Source: Basidiobolus meristosporus CBS 931.73
Lineage: Eukaryota > Basidiobolomycota > Basidiobolomycetes > Basidiobolales > Basidiobolaceae
Assembly (NCBI GenBank): GCA_002104905.1
Contig: MCFE01000654.1
Location: 1 to 49,546 of the forward strand
Direction of reading: 5' to 3'
Length of the DNA stretch: 49,546 nucleotides
The notes beneath the pieces were generated by a model, which saw only the letters and a list, made by a program, of their open reading frames with translations, had not been told where the DNA came from and did no database searches. Made by a program: the position numbers and the translations under genes. Of this stretch, positions 11,194-23,906 are shown in pieces. Every line of letters begins with the position of its first letter. Position 1 is the first letter of the stretch.

Positions 11194-12393
11194 TTATTGT
11201 TGACGTTCAGTTAGCCTGCAATCCAGCTGAATTTTGTTGGTCGAGTCTAGCACGATGAAGCTCGGCTGCTCGTCATCCCATTCCAAGATCAATGTTTGGC
11301 TACCCAACGATACAGGCCTTCTGAAGTGACAGGTCATCGTCACGCCGAGGTCCTTCCCGAATTGTTCGGTGAGCCATCTGGTCATTTCGGGGGAAGTGTG
11401 TATTACTCCGCTCACCAGCCACATTCCATGGCAAATGGGTTTTGAAAAGCCGAAGAGCTTAGACGTTGCCCAGTGAAGGTGGATTGGGTTAAAGTCCCCG
11501 CTCACCTTGGCGTAATTCCACCCAGCGTTGGATGGAATACGAAGTTCGCGGGTTGTACGTGGTGTTTCTGGTGTCTCTAGGAATCGCGATTCGGCCGAGA
11601 CGACGTTGTTGTTCCTCTTACCAAACGAGAGTCCCTGCAGCGAATATACCAATTAGCCTGAGGAAACGTAAAGGCTGGCCCATGAAATGCTTACACTGAA
11701 TACACACTTCCATATGACTTCTTTCTCCTCTCCGGAGTCACTTCCTTTCCAATACACTTCGGTGACCAGGTCAAACTCAATACCCCTTTTGGCTTCTCTC
11801 AGCTCACCCAAGGTGCAGCTGGCCATTAGTTTCTTTTGAGCTGGAAGCCCCTCCGTCTTGCTTTTATGCATGTCGATAAGCTCGCGTATGTGGAGTGCCT
11901 TCAGCACGGTGATCTCATTTTTAGTATTTACCGAGCCCAAGGGCTTGAAGGGGAATCTGGGGTGTGTAGCCAGTTCAAGCTGTAGCTGTCCGGTTAAACA
12001 CAGCAGGTAAAATGGAGGTAAATATGGAGGTAAATGTTGTACGCCTCTCAGAGCGGTGGACCTGCGCCGGGGCTCAGTTGTAACCGGGGTTTGGACACTG
12101 ATACTGTCCAGGTACTGTACCAGATGTAAAGGGTCGAAGGCAATTTCCGTTTCTACCGATAGCTTCTCTTCAGAGAATCGCTTTTTCAAACATTCCAAGT
12201 CACGATGCTCGCCCTTCTTTTTGAAAAGGTCAAAGCAGATTCGGAGGTAGGCACGTACCATATCCTGGCCATTTAACGGCCGGTGGGTTATCTCCTTATA
12301 TCTGCTCCACACATATAGCACGTATAGTGCCCCTGGCACTGCAAGTACTGACAATATGTTGGCTAGCGCGACCATTATGTGTGTCAAGCTCAC
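11194..12393 (-). CDS. Membrane-anchored MaoC/hot-dog-fold hydratase-like protein
   Basis: On the minus strand I read exon 1 at 12393-11695 and exon 2 at 11634-11194, joined in phase by a 60-nt GTAAGC...CAG intron, for 379 residues. Residues about 8-29 form a hydrophobic segment (IMVALANILSVLAVPGALYV) followed by basic and charged residues, likely a membrane anchor. The C-terminal third carries the hydratase-2/MaoC signature (SGDFNPIHLHW, then GFSKPICHGMW), keeping the catalytic Asp and His of R-specific enoyl-CoA hydratases and of 3-hydroxyacyl dehydratases. The N-terminal region looks like a second, degenerate hot-dog domain. Substrate is unknown; a role in fatty acyl chain metabolism at a membrane is an inference from the fold. 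The gene lies in the same orientation as POM152, 190 bp away. Confidence 0.8.
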
Positions 12394-12583
12394 TCTGCCT
12401 ATGTTGGTTTATAAGACTGGTGACGTGGAACAAAATTTGCTAAGCATTGAATTGACGGGTGCTGGTCATTGGTGTGATACAAACTGTAGCCATTATTATA
12501 TATTTTAATCAATCAATAGGACTTTATATGCATGGATTTGATAGCCAAAGAGGGGAACATAGCCGAACACTATATACTATCTA

Positions 12584-15500
12584 TTATGTATGCCTCACCT
12601 TTCGTGCAACTCGAGGGTATTCGCAGTACTTGTCTGCGATGGAGGTAATCTGGAAAGTACCTTCCTGGGAAGTATATATAGTGTATGTTCTCTCCTGTAT
12701 GTTGGTCACCGGTTTGGTTTCTAGTATTTCATTATGTCTACCATCCTTCGAGAGCTTGCTTCTAGTGTACGTGAATGAGAACGGCGGCTCACCGGTCAAG
12801 GAATTCAACCAGTATCTCGGTTTGGTCTCCTTCGAGAATCTTCTCCTCGATTTCGTTGCCTCCTGATAATCTGACCGAGGGAAGGGCGTGGATCTGGTAA
12901 GTTAGATCCTGTGGCTGAGAGCAGCAATTGCCTTGTCTCTGGTGGCACACCTTCGTCACGCTGAATACGCCCGGCTGGTCGGCCACTCTCTCGAACTTGG
13001 ATCTATCGAGGATCTCTGTCTTCGCCTCCTCTCCAAACTGGTACGAGATGGTCCAAGGGGCGCTTCCTTGCATGGCAAACGAGAGCACATCCCCAACACA
13101 GTAAGGACGTTGACTAATCAATGGCGATATACCAGCTGCACCTGCGACTTCAATGTGAACCTTGGCGCCTACGACATCTTGGTTGATGCATCCGGTAGCG
13201 TCAATCACATGCACCACGGATATGGTGTACTTCCCAACCTCTCTGAAGTGCAGGTTGGGGGTAAATCTGAATTGGTTCTCGGTGATGTTATTCATATGCA
13301 CGGTTTCCATGAGAACGTTGTCTCTGGCAATCTCGAAGACCAACGAAAAGGGTGCTTGTCCATTCAACCTTAGCAGAATAGAGTCCTGGTTGTCAGTGAA
13401 CTTTTCTCCGACACACTTGAACAATGGTGACTTCGGCTCCACCACCTCCACCACTGGTTTGGGCTGGACTAGTTGCTCGACTACGGTCTTGCCGAAGCTA
13501 TGGTCGACCTGAACAGGCTTAGTGTAAACGTCATCGCCAACGCTCTCCAGAGTGTATCTATACAACCCTGCGGGTGATGTTCTGAAGATGATTTTAGAGC
13601 TTGGGGAGCCAGTGGTTAGCTCCTTGTACTCTTTCTGAGTAGGGCCACCGTTAGCCGGTGTCCATTCCCGTTTGTACTTCAGCACCCAGGGGGCTTGCCC
13701 AGTCAAGCTAACATCTACTCCCGCATCATACCCCTCGCATACACTTTGTGCAATGTAAACATGACGCTCGTCAAGTGCACATTTGGAATCAGAAATCTTG
13801 ACCGAGGGTCGAGATATCCACGAGGCAGAGCAATGCTTCGATGATTCGCTGATTAGCCCCGAGCAGTAACCATCGCTAACGCTTAGTAGCTCGTAGGTTC
13901 CGGGTCGGTTGACGGTGATTCCGCCATTTGGATCCTTGATCACCACCTGATGAGCCTCTTTCGATTCCTCGCCAACTGCACGGTAGCTGACTGTCCAAGG
14001 AGACGATCCAGTCAACTTGACGGGAAGAGAGACCTTCTCGCCCTCTAGGAACGTCAACGAGCGAGAATCACAGGCGAACGAAGCTTGCGGGCCGGTCTTC
14101 TCAACTGTAACATCAATATCGGGTGTGTCGAGCTCACTGACACATCCGTTCGCGTCGGTGATCTTGACAAGTGAGTACGAGTACTTTCCAGATAGGCCAA
14201 ACTTGGGTGGAGACAGCACGACGTGGGGCTCGTGGATGTCTTTAACAGTGAAGGATTGTCTAGAGTTCTTGTATATAACATCGTAGACAAGAGTCCAAGG
14301 ACTAGTTCCTGAGAGGACCACGTCCAGGTTGGTGGATCCGCCGACGCAGTCCTTAATCTCTCTGCGCTCCATCTGGAACTTGGCCTTTGGCTGCGGGTGC
14401 ACCACTTGGGAAATCTTGATATCGATCGGCGTGCCCATATGATTCTTGTCGTCCACTTTCCAGAAATCGTACGTGTATTTGCCGGTCATGTTGGGTAGCA
14501 AGGTCATGGAGTGGCGGTATTTGTTGACGTGGACAGAGGAGAATACGGCCTTCTTGGACCCTTCCATCACTTGTTTGTAGTAGACGGTGAAAGGAGGCTC
14601 ACCGGTAAGCGTGAGGGTGAGTGCGGTGCCCAGTTCACCCACGCATGAGGAGTCAATGGGAGAGGAGTCGATCTGGAGTGTTGGAGGGGCAGGTTTTACG
14701 ACAGAGCACGAATCCGGGAGAATGACTTCGCCTGAGCAGTAGTTGTCCGAGACGGACAGGAGAGTATACACACCAGGCTCGCTGACCGATAGATCAGTTC
14801 TGGGGTTTTGAACACTGAGCTTCTTGGTATTGCTCTCGGTGAACTGTGGGACATCGTTACTTTCGTATTCCTCCCATGTCTGGTAACCGTACTTCACTTC
14901 CCAAGGACCGGTGCCACTCAATCGCAATGGTATCTTTGCGCCTGATCCCGGCTTCTCGCTTGCTTGGATCTTCATCGGGTTGTTCATACTACACTCGAAT
15001 TTGGCGTTGGGGCGAGAGTGGACGACAAAATGTCTCTTTCCTTTGGCCCCGAGGGAGTATGCCTTTGGCTCGTAATCATGAACATTATTGCAGCTGTCGG
15101 CAACCTTGGCGATTTTGTACAAAACCTCTCCGGGCGTATCAAGGGTAACGTTGAACGGAATCTCGATGACTTCTTCGGCTGCGGAAGGAATGTCCTGGAT
15201 GAGGTCAGCCTCTCTGTCCGGTCGAATATCCTCGATGGGGATCTTCACTATGGATCCGTTGATTCTTCGAGTGTAATGAAGTTTGAGTGGGGGATGACCA
15301 CGCACAACGAAGCTGAGATCCTGCAAATGGTCACCAACACAGTAGCTTTGTTCACTACCCGAACCTGGTGCGTCATTACCACCGAAATAGGCCTCCGGGC
15401 AGGATACGATCACCGCCTTCTTTTTGTACAACCTGAAGTCCGCCCCATTCTGGTCGACGACTCTTTCCAGCTTGTAGGAGCCAGGAATCTTGGCCAGGAT

Positions 15501-16441
15501 GTTGAAACGCCGTTCCTTGATGACGTCTCTGTCCTGGTGTCCAAAGTAGCTGGAGGGGATGTCTAGCTTGTGGATGGTTTTCTTTTTGGTTTCGAAGTCG
15601 GTTCTTGAGTACTCGATCGATTCCGGATACGTTCCATTTAAAATGACCGGAATGTTAATGTCGTTGGTGTCTTCTCCGGATTGCGTTCTGGGCAGGCAGA
15701 AACACTGGTCGTCGGGGTTGATTTTGGCAGTACTAGCAGAGGTCGGGTCAGGGTTTTGGCAAGCATCTTACCGTCCAAAATACAAATTCTTACCTGTGGG
15801 GAAGAATGCGCACAGTATGTTTACCCAAGATATGGGAGGAATCCGTGCCCTCGGCAAGCTTGTTGATTCCCTTTTTACCGCTCAGCACTTCGACGTTTTC
15901 TTCGTAATAGTACGGCACTGTCCACAAACAATCAGTTAATAGCCTAGCAAAGTTAAGTCGACGGGAACTCTTACTTTCTTGTTGTAAATGATGCGGGTTG
16001 ATCTTCGAGAGTAAACTGTTTGTGGAATCAGCGAACTAGATTCATAACCGCCCTAAAGTTAATGGCTGATTTATGCACCACAATGTCTTCACGACAGCGA
16101 CGTACCTGGGCAGGCGCAAACAGCCAAAAGTTCACTCCATTCAGAAGCAAGATGTACATAACATATTTCCATAGTGGTCGGTGCAACCAGGGGATTCTTA
16201 GCGACCAAACGCCAAGCAGAAATAGTGTATCGACAAGGAACCATTTGAAACCCCAAATCCCCGAATGAATCTCATCAATTTCATGATAAAGCTCGTATGC
16301 CTTGAAAGCCTGAAGTGCCCCGAATGCACAAAACGTGTAGAAGCGTTGCTGCGGTCCTTCCAGTATATTCAATGGTATCACAGGACGAGGCCCTTCCTGC
16401 ACTGGTGGTTGTGCTGCTTGCATCTTGAAGAATACAAACAC
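12584..16441 (-). CDS. POM152: Nuclear pore membrane glycoprotein POM152
   Basis: This is an integral nucleoporin that anchors the pore membrane ring. Minus-strand exons: 16441-16106, 16015-15975, 15943-15794 and 15732-12584, all in phase (intron 2 only 31 nt). The N-terminus has hydrophobic membrane segments (for example WFLVDTLFLLGVW and YVMYILLLNGVNFWLF, and a further LLTDCLWTVPYYY). The conserved block HILGKHTVRILPHS spans intron 3. The lumenal part is a long series of Ig-like repeats, each with an LxGxxPWxxxY core and a YCxGxxL motif. Near the 3' end the frame stops at 12789, but the C-terminal Ig repeat (LTGEPPFSFTYTR to EYPRV) continues one base over, ending at 12584. Skipping one base at about 12800 gives 1224 residues, near the family size. 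The gene shares a 335-bp divergent promoter with UTP22. Confidence 0.9.
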
Positions 16442-16776
16442 TCAAAGAAGCTCAAACACGCGCTAACTACCTCGATCAGTATTAGGCAAGCACATCGAAT
16501 TTGTTTTTCTTTTATATGGGGATCCATCACTAAACAATCGCCAAATCAACGTCATGAGCAATTCTATTCTGGTATATGCATCGAGTATTCCAAAACGGGG
16601 TTTTCGCGAAAGGGCAACAATTTTTATTTTTTTTTTCTGCGTAAATCTCGGCGAGTTTTTTGATGCGCAAGACGGTGGTTTTTTTTTCAAGTAGCCAAGG
16701 TCAACAGGGTTTTGGTCGCTGGAGTTGTTTCGTAAATAATAGACCGACTTTCACATACTCCTGAATATACGTGAGG
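16442..16776. promoter_or_regulatory. Bidirectional promoter between POM152 and UTP22
   Basis: 335 bp separate the two divergent starts. The region has long T tracts (16618-16636 and 16679-16689) and a TGCGCA palindrome at 16664-16669. The same combination of T tracts and TGCGCA occurs upstream of fibrillarin, another ribosome-biogenesis gene. Confidence 0.4.
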
Positions 16777-19700
16777 ATGGCGACAAAGAGAAAGGTTGCT
16801 TCCAAGAAAGCGGAGAATGTTTCCGAGAAGGTTGCTGTCTTTTCTAAAGTTGCTTGCTGTTGTCCAGGGTTGCACGAACTTACCTTTCTTTGTATACTAG
16901 AGAGCTAAGGTTCTTGATAGCGACGACGAATTTGACCTCGAAAAGGCCAAAGCTCTAATCGAAGAGCAAGACGTTTCGAGTGAGGAGGAAGAGGAAGAGG
17001 ATAGCGAGTCGGGGGGAGAGGGGGATTTCGTTGAATCGGACGAAGAAATGATTAGCGATGATGACGAAGATCTCATGGCAGCTGCTGCCGCTAAATCAGA
17101 GCGAAAGGCCGGCCCTCTGACCCAGGATGCCTTGTACAAAGCTCCTACGAACGAAGAAATGCAGGAGCTTAAGGATGCGACCGAGCTCTTCCATTCCAAT
17201 CTTTTCAAGTTGCAAATAGCTGAGCTACTCTCCGAAGTCAGAATCGATTACACCAAAATGAAGCCACTAGAGAAAACCTTGCACCATCTTCGTTCTATCT
17301 TCGATTCCATCCCCGATAGAAAAGAGGCTACGGTATGCGCCTTCCCTCCTATCCCCTTCTCCTTTGGATACTAACCCCTTTTGAATAGCTTGAGAAAATA
17401 GTCAAGGCCATGAAGAAGAGCAAGATCACGATTCCCTTCCCTAACCCTCAGCCACCCAGCGATATCCAATATACGTTTGGCTTCAAGAAGCCTACGCTGG
17501 TCAACCTTATCGGAAGTTATCCTCTGAAGACTGTGACCAAAGGGCGTCACCACTTTAATATTGATGTCTCTATAGAGATGCCAGAGGTTTGTTTACACCG
17601 CCTAGCATGTTAACGAAGTTCATCTATATCAACGCCACACATCCCATAGGAATTATTCCAAGAGAAAGACCACATGAATTACCGTTACTTTTATAAGAGA
17701 GCATATTACATTGCAGTCATTGCATCTGCTCTCAAAGACACAAAGTCCGGATTGAACCTCGACATTAGCTTTGAATTCCTTAACAATGACATGCGCCGTC
17801 CTATTCTGGTGCTGAAGCCCGTTCACGGTAAGTATCGAAATTTGCCATCGCTTCTCAGAGCCGCTCTCTAATATCGGCCCGTCCCTAGATCGGTCAGAGT
17901 TCGACTTCTCCAAGGCCAAGTGCGTGATCCGCATCATTCCCACTATCAAGCAGGGTCTCTTCCCTGTTCAAAGATTGGCTCCGGGCCGCAACAATGTTCG
18001 ACCAAACTTCCTTGGCTTGGACTCGATTTCCGAGGAGGACAGCAAACTTGCTACCCCTCAATACAACGCATCCATTCTTCTTGATTCAGCCCCCACCACG
18101 CATCTGAATTTCCTTTATCAGCAAGCGAAATCATGCGACAATTTCCGTGACGCTTGCCTGCTCGGTAAGGTCTGGCTCAACCAAAGAGGATTCTGCGACG
18201 GTACTACATCTTTCAACGGCTTCTTATGGTCTATGATCATGGGTTACCTGCTCAAGCCTGGGCCGAGTGGAACCAGAAGATTGGCCCCTGGCTTCAGCTC
18301 CTATCAGCTATTCAAAGGTACCATTGATTTCTTGGCGAATCACGACTTTGCCAAGGTCCCAATCTATATCGGCCAGCCTGCCGGTGACGAATTCACCCTT
18401 GAAGCGTTCCAATCGCACTACCCCTTCGTTTTCCTCGACGGCTCCGGGCATGTGAATCTTGCTGGCCTTGTGTCCGCCGATGAGTTGAACACCCTGCAAC
18501 ACGAAGCTAAGCACACTTTCCGTCAGTTGAACGACATCTCGCAGGATCACTTTGACGACCTGTTCCTCAAGCGTGTTGATGAGTTGCACTTCCGCTATGA
18601 CTATGTCATCCGCGTCTCCGATCTCCCGATCTCCTCCGTTTACTCGGATGTAGCTAAGCTGGACAACCCCTGCGCCTACAAGTTCATCGCCTCTCAACTA
18701 CCCCTGATCCTCAACAAAGGTCTCAACGATCGAGTTCGCCTCGTGGCTAAGCAATTCGATACTTGCAAAAGCTGGCCCCTTGACTCTAGCGTCCCAGTGA
18801 TGTCCGAGTCAACCCCCCTCTTCGTTGGAATCATCGCCAACCAGGAGAATGCCAACCGCTTGGTTGACAAAGGCCCAGGTGCTGAGGACACAGAAGCCGC
18901 CGAAGAATTCAGAAAACTGTGGGGCGACAAGGCGGAGTTGAGAAGATTCAAGGACGGAAGCATTGTTGAGAGTGTTGTTTGGTCGTGTAGCAGTGTCGAA
19001 GAGAAGGGTATGATCATCGTAGAAGCCATCACCCATCTCTTGGGACATCATTTCAACATCCCTAGCGACAACATCCAGTGCTTGAAGGGTGCCCTGGAGC
19101 AGAATATCCAGCTGTACAAGCTCCCTGCTTCACTTCTTGACGAGGGCTTGTCCAAGGTTGGATTCCAACCGGTGATGGGTGCGTTCAATGAGTTCTACAA
19201 ACAGTTGAGGGAGATCGAGCTGCCTCTAAGCTTGTCTGGCATTTATCCTGCTGCCCCTGAGCTGAGATACTCTTCTGTCTTCACTCCTCTCCCTCTTAAC
19301 ATGGCTATCCACAGCCGTCTTCCAGATGCTGCCAAATATGTCACTCCGATCGACGTTGTGCTGCAGCTCGAGACCTCTGGTAGATGGCCCGATGACCTCG
19401 TCGCCATTCAAAAGATCAAGAGTGCATTCTATCTGAAGATCTCCGAAGGATTGGAGTCCGAGTACCCGGATATGTACACCACCGTAGTGGATGAAGGTGA
19501 CGACTCCAGCATTCAATCATGCAGCTACTTGGATGTCACGGTCCCTGCCGGCTTTACCTTCCGCTGTCGCATCCAGAATGACCGCGAAATCACACTGCTA
19601 GAGAACGGTATCGCAGGCAAAGCTCTATCTCCACCTGAGCGCATTAGTTACCAGAATGCCTTGGCAGAATACAGGCGCCTATTTATCAACCGTCCCTGGC

Positions 19701-20668
19701 ATACTGCACAGATCCAATCCATTTGCCAGCGCTTCCCAACCCTTTCGCATACAATCCGTATCACCAAGCGTTGGTTCTCTGCACATATGTTGGCTCCTCA
19801 TTTCAGCGAAGAGCTGATCGAGTTGATTTGTGCTTATGTTTACCTCTACCCTGGCGCCTGGTCCGAACCTGGAAGCGGTTTCGTCGGCTTCAACCGTGTT
19901 CTCAAACTGGTCACCTCACATGACTGGAAGAACGAGCCACTCATCGTTGACTTGGACAACTCCATCAAGAATAGCGAGAAGGAAGAGATCCTCCAGAAGT
20001 TCAATGAGCTGAGAAAGAATGATGAGCATTGCAAGCATAGCTCCATGGTGGTTGCCACTAGCAAAGACCTGGACGGCTCCTGCTGGAGCAAGGAATCTCC
20101 ACAAGGAGTCATTCTGGTCAGAGCCAAGATGCTGGCCAAGGCCACGTTGAGCTGTATGATGGACGCTGTCAACCAAGGATCCGTTAGCTCCCTCAAGAAG
20201 ATCTTCGCTACGCCCCTCCAAGACTACGATTTCTTGATCAAACTTGACGCCGAAAAGTGCACTCGCTATTTCCAGAGATTCAAGCCTGACGTCAAACTCA
20301 TCAAGAGCAAGGGAGAGAAATACCGGAATTTGGTTCTAGAGCAGAATACCAGCGATGCCGCCAACACCAGAATTGGATTCGACCCTGTGCAGCTGTACCT
20401 GGCCGAGATCAAGGAGCTCTACAGCGACATGATCGTATTTTTCCACGATACCTTCGGTGGACACATGATTGCTGGAGTGTGGAAGCCTTCACAACTGAAG
20501 GCCAAGCCCTGGAAGGTGAACGCCGGCTTCTCCAGTATCCCGAAAATCGAGGAGAACAAGAACAAGAAGACCCCACTGATCCTGCCCAACATCCCCGACA
20601 TCCTCTCTGAGGTGGAGAGACTGGGCGCTGGATTGGTTACCGAGATTGTGATTCAGAATGAACACTAA
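16777..20668 (+). CDS. UTP22: U3 snoRNP/SSU processome protein UTP22 (NRAP/NOL6)
   Basis: UTP22 is a core scaffold of the 90S/small-subunit processome in the nucleolus, partnering with RRP7 and the UTP-C module. Exons: 16777-16830, 16901-17332, 17389-17586, 17650-17827 and 17889-20668, giving 1213 residues, the usual size. The N-terminus is basic, then strongly acidic (an EEEEEED stretch and DDDED). Nrap-domain hallmarks follow: QDALYKAPTNEEM, YFYKRAYYIAVIA, FLGLDSISEE and RRFKDGSIVESVVW. The latter belongs to the degenerate nucleotidyltransferase/PAP-like fold of the family. The exon 1 donor (GTTGCT) is unusual; joining at 16830/16901 keeps the frame (SEK-RAKVLDSDDE). The other introns are canonical, with a CTAAC branch site near 17371. 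The gene is divergent from POM152. Confidence 0.93.
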
Positions 20669-21193
20669 GCTTGCCCTCGATGCCACCGCTATTGTACTCG
20701 CTTCTAATTTCCCCCATCGCATGTGAGCCAAGTGCCCCGCTTCATCAACATAGATTGACGTTTTTATTTCGTACTATAACCTTCATAGCTTGAGTGTGGT
20801 TGTATCCCTATTACTTTGTTGTTAATAAACCATTTAGTCGATTGCTTGTAACTGACGCTAAGCCACCCACCCCTCGCCGGAAGGAATTCCATTTGGTGCG
20901 ACTGCCGAGGTGCACCAAGAGATGGATAATCCTTTTCTCTGCTGAAACTGGCGCTGTGATACGCTGATTTTTGCGTTTCCATGGTTGTTGGGGGGGGGCA
21001 GAACGCATTTGGTCCATGTCACACGATTTTGCAGTCTTCCAATTTTTTCACGATTTTTTTTGTTTCCAATGGGCCAAGATTGGCGGGAGGAGTTGGTGGC
21101 GATAGTTTATAAGCACTATGCCGGTCACCCTCGACCTCACCCTTGGCTCACCAAGATCCTTCGTGTCTTCCTACCAGCCTCTCCTTTAACAAC
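20669..21193. other. Intergenic region upstream of the SSB-type HSP70
   Basis: 525 bp with the UTP22 3' end (AATAAA at 20824-20829) and the Ssb promoter. There is a G9 run near 20990 and a T8 run near 21055. A frame opens in-phase from 21143 into Ssb, but the Ssb family start at 21194 is preferred. Confidence 0.5.
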
Positions 21194-23047
21194 ATGACTG
21201 CTGAAGAATATCAAGGTGCCATTGGTATCGATCTCGGTACCACCTACTCATGCGTTGCCGTGTGGGAGGGCGAGCGTGTGGAGATCATCGCCAACGAGCA
21301 AGGTAACCGTACCACTCCCTCCTACGTTGCCTTCACCGACAGCGAGAGACTTATCGGCGAGGCCGCGAAGAACCAAAGCGCCATGAACCCACAGAACACC
21401 GTCTTCGATGCCAAGCGCTTGATTGGCCGCCGTTCCGATGACCCATCCGTCAAGAAAGACATGGCTAACTGGCCTTTCACCGTCGTTGACAAGGATGACC
21501 AACCCTTCGTCCAGGTACAATACCAAGGCGAAACCAAGGAATTCTCTCCCCAAGAGATCTCCTCCATGGTCCTGGTCAAGATGAAGGAGGTTGCTGAGGC
21601 CAAGCTGGGCAAGGCCGTCCAAAAGGCCGTCGTCACCGTCCCTGCCTACTTCAACGACTCCCAGCGCCAAGCTACCAAGGATGCTGGCTCCATTGCCGGC
21701 CTCGAAGTCCTTCGTATCATCAACGAGCCTACCGCCGCCGCCATCGCCTACGGTCTCGATTCGAAGACCAACACCGAGAAGAATGTGCTCATCTTCGATT
21801 TGGGTGGCGGCACCTTCGATGTCTCCCTCCTCACCATTAACGGAGGGATTTTCGCCGTCAAGGCCACCGCCGGTGACACCCATCTTGGTGGAGAGGATTT
21901 CGATCACACCCTCCTCGAGCACTTCAAGCAAGACTTCAAGCGCAAGCACAAGTTGGACCTCTCCGACGATGCCCGTGCTGTCCGCAGATTGAGAACTGCT
22001 TGCGAGCGTGCCAAGAGAACCCTGTCCTCCCTGACTCAGACCACCGTCGAAATCGACTCCCTCTACCAAGGTATCGACTACCAAGCCAACATCACCCGTG
22101 CCAAATTCGAGGAGCTCAACAACGCCTTGTTCGACAACACCATCGAGCCGGTCAAGAAGGTCCTCAAGGACTCCAAGTTCGCCAAGAGCGAGGTCGACGA
22201 GATCGTCCTTGTCGGCGGTTCCACCCGTATCCCCAAGATCCAGTCTCTTCTCCAGGAGTTCTTCGACGGAAAGGAATTGAACAAATCCATCAATCCCGAC
22301 GAGGCGGTTGCCTACGGTGCCGCAGTCCAGGCCGCGGTGTTGACCAACACCTCCGGCTCCGAGAAGACCCAGGACCTTCTTCTCCTTGATGTTGTCCCCC
22401 TCTCCCTCGGAGTTGAGATGGAGGGTGGTGTCATGGCAGTCGTGGTTCCCCGTAACACCCCCATTCCCACCATCAAGAAGAAGGTCTTCACCACCGCTCA
22501 CGACAACCAAACCACCGTCGAGTTCCCCATCTACGAAGGTGAGCGTCCCATGACCAAGGACAACAACTTGCTTGGCAACTTCCAGCTCAGCGGTCTTCCA
22601 CCTGCCCCTCGTGGATCCCCCGAGCTTGAGTGTACTTTCGACCTCAACGCCGACGGTATCCTCAAGGTCACCGCACAGGAGAAAACCTCCGGTCGCAAGG
22701 CCAACATCACCATCTCGAACAGCTCTGGTCGTCTGAGCGCCGCCGATATCGATCGTATGATCAAGGATGCGGAGAAGTTCAAGGACGAAGACAAGAAGGC
22801 CGAGGCTCGTGTCCAGGCCAAGCAGGAGTTCGAGTCCTACATCTACCAAACCGAGAGCTCCCTCTCCGACATGAACGTCGCGTTGAAGATGAAGCGCGGC
22901 GACAAGGAAGCCGTCGAGGGTGCCCTCTCGGATGCTATGGAGTGGTTAGACCTCAACGCCAGCACCGCCTCCAACGATGAGATCTCCACTCACCATCGCA
23001 AACTCCAGAAGACCGTTACCTCCGCTTTCCGTAACCTCTATAAATAA
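21194..23047 (+). CDS. SSB1: Ribosome-associated Hsp70 chaperone, SSB type
   Basis: This is a cytosolic Hsp70 that binds nascent chains at the ribosome together with the RAC complex (Zuo1/Ssz1). It is a single exon of 617 residues, matching the family length of about 613. Near residue 8 the protein reads [19 protein letters not shown]; the ATPase signatures [12 protein letters not shown] and [11 protein letters not shown] follow, then the substrate-binding domain. It ends in RNLYK with no EEVD tail, as in Ssb and unlike Ssa or Hsc70. An in-frame upstream ATG at 21143 would add 17 residues; the start at 21194 ([11 protein letters not shown]) fits the family better. Codon use is extremely biased to C-ending codons, indicating high expression. 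A 533-aa antisense frame is a shadow of this bias. The gene is convergent with APRT. Confidence 0.95.
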   Translation: MTAEEYQGAIGIDLGTTYSCVAVWEGERVEIIANEQGNRTTPSYVAFTDSERLIGEAAKNQSAMNPQNTVFDAKRLIGRRSDDPSVKKDMANWPFTVVDKDDQPFVQVQYQGETKEFSPQEISSMVLVKMKEVAEAKLGKAVQKAVVTVPAYFNDSQRQATKDAGSIAGLEVLRIINEPTAAAIAYGLDSKTNTEKNVLIFDLGGGTFDVSLLTINGGIFAVKATAGDTHLGGEDFDHTLLEHFKQDFKRKHKLDLSDDARAVRRLRTACERAKRTLSSLTQTTVEIDSLYQGIDYQANITRAKFEELNNALFDNTIEPVKKVLKDSKFAKSEVDEIVLVGGSTRIPKIQSLLQEFFDGKELNKSINPDEAVAYGAAVQAAVLTNTSGSEKTQDLLLLDVVPLSLGVEMEGGVMAVVVPRNTPIPTIKKKVFTTAHDNQTTVEFPIYEGERPMTKDNNLLGNFQLSGLPPAPRGSPELECTFDLNADGILKVTAQEKTSGRKANITISNSSGRLSAADIDRMIKDAEKFKDEDKKAEARVQAKQEFESYIYQTESSLSDMNVALKMKRGDKEAVEGALSDAMEWLDLNASTASNDEISTHHRKLQKTVTSAFRNLYK

Positions 23048-23316
23048 TCCCCCCGCCCGAATTCGGCATCTTTCCCATGATCTCCATTCCTTGTATAGAA
23101 TAGTCGTGGAGTTTATAGATAATATTGAATAAATCTTGTCTGATTGACAGTGAACCCAGGTGATTCCCAACATGTATCCTCCTTCCTGAACCACCTGCTG
23201 TTCCCAATTGCTGGTTCGCATGTGGTTCCGTTCAGCGTTTCTACCTGCAACATTATCTGCGTTGGTGAAATCCGCCTCACTTGGTCTTTGTATGGATGTT
23301 CGTAAACTCTACTTTA

Positions 23317-23906
23317 TTAAGCCTTGACAAGGGTGTAGGATGGCGCACTCAAGGCCTTCACTCCACCCAACTCAACCAATTCGATCATGAAAAGATACTC
23401 AAGGATCTTACCCTCGCTCTTGGTGACCAACTCACCGGCGGCAATGGCGCTTCCGCCAGTGGCAATCAAATCGTCAACGATGATGACGTTGTTTCCGGGC
23501 TTGATAGCACCGACGGACATCTCGAACTCGTCAGTTCCGTATTCCTTCTCGTAGGTGGCCTTGATGTTGTTACCGGGCAACTTTCCAACCTTACGGACGG
23601 GAACGAAGCTGGCGCCAAGACGAAGGGCGATCAAGGGGCCGAAGAGGAAACCACGTGCGTCGAGACCTATGCGAAAGGTGAGTATGGGAAGAAACAGCGG
23701 GTTAGTGGGGAGATGAACTGACCGACAACCACGTCCACCTTCTCAGAGTGGGTGGCCAAGATGTGCTGGACGAAGTTGGTCACGACAGCCTCGACAGCCA
23801 AGGGATCTTGGAAGACGGGGAAGATGTCTTGGAATTGGATTCCCTTCTTGGGGAAGTCGGGGATGATGCGGAGCAAGCTCTTGACTCTTTCGATATCTTG
23901 GGACAT
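23317..23906 (-). CDS. APT1: Adenine phosphoribosyltransferase
   Basis: The enzyme salvages adenine to AMP with PRPP in the cytosol. Minus-strand exons 23906-23723 and 23666-23317 are joined in phase by a 56-nt intron, giving 177 residues (family about 180). The PRPP-binding loop VIIVDDLIATGGSA is intact, and LDARGFLFGPLIA and LPGNNIKATYEKEYGTDEFE are typical of APRT. The frame is open upstream to an ATG at 23987, but MSQDIERVKSLLRIIPDFP at 23906 matches the usual start. The gene is divergent from SDHAF1 across 450 bp. Confidence 0.95.

Noticed and set aside
14964-15566. A 200-aa plus-strand frame inside POM152
   Set aside because: It lies wholly within the POM152 coding region and lacks any recognisable pattern.
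21248-22849. A 533-aa antisense frame across the HSP70 gene
   Set aside because: It is a by-product of strong C-ending codon bias on the sense strand; the sense frame is an unmistakable SSB-type chaperone.
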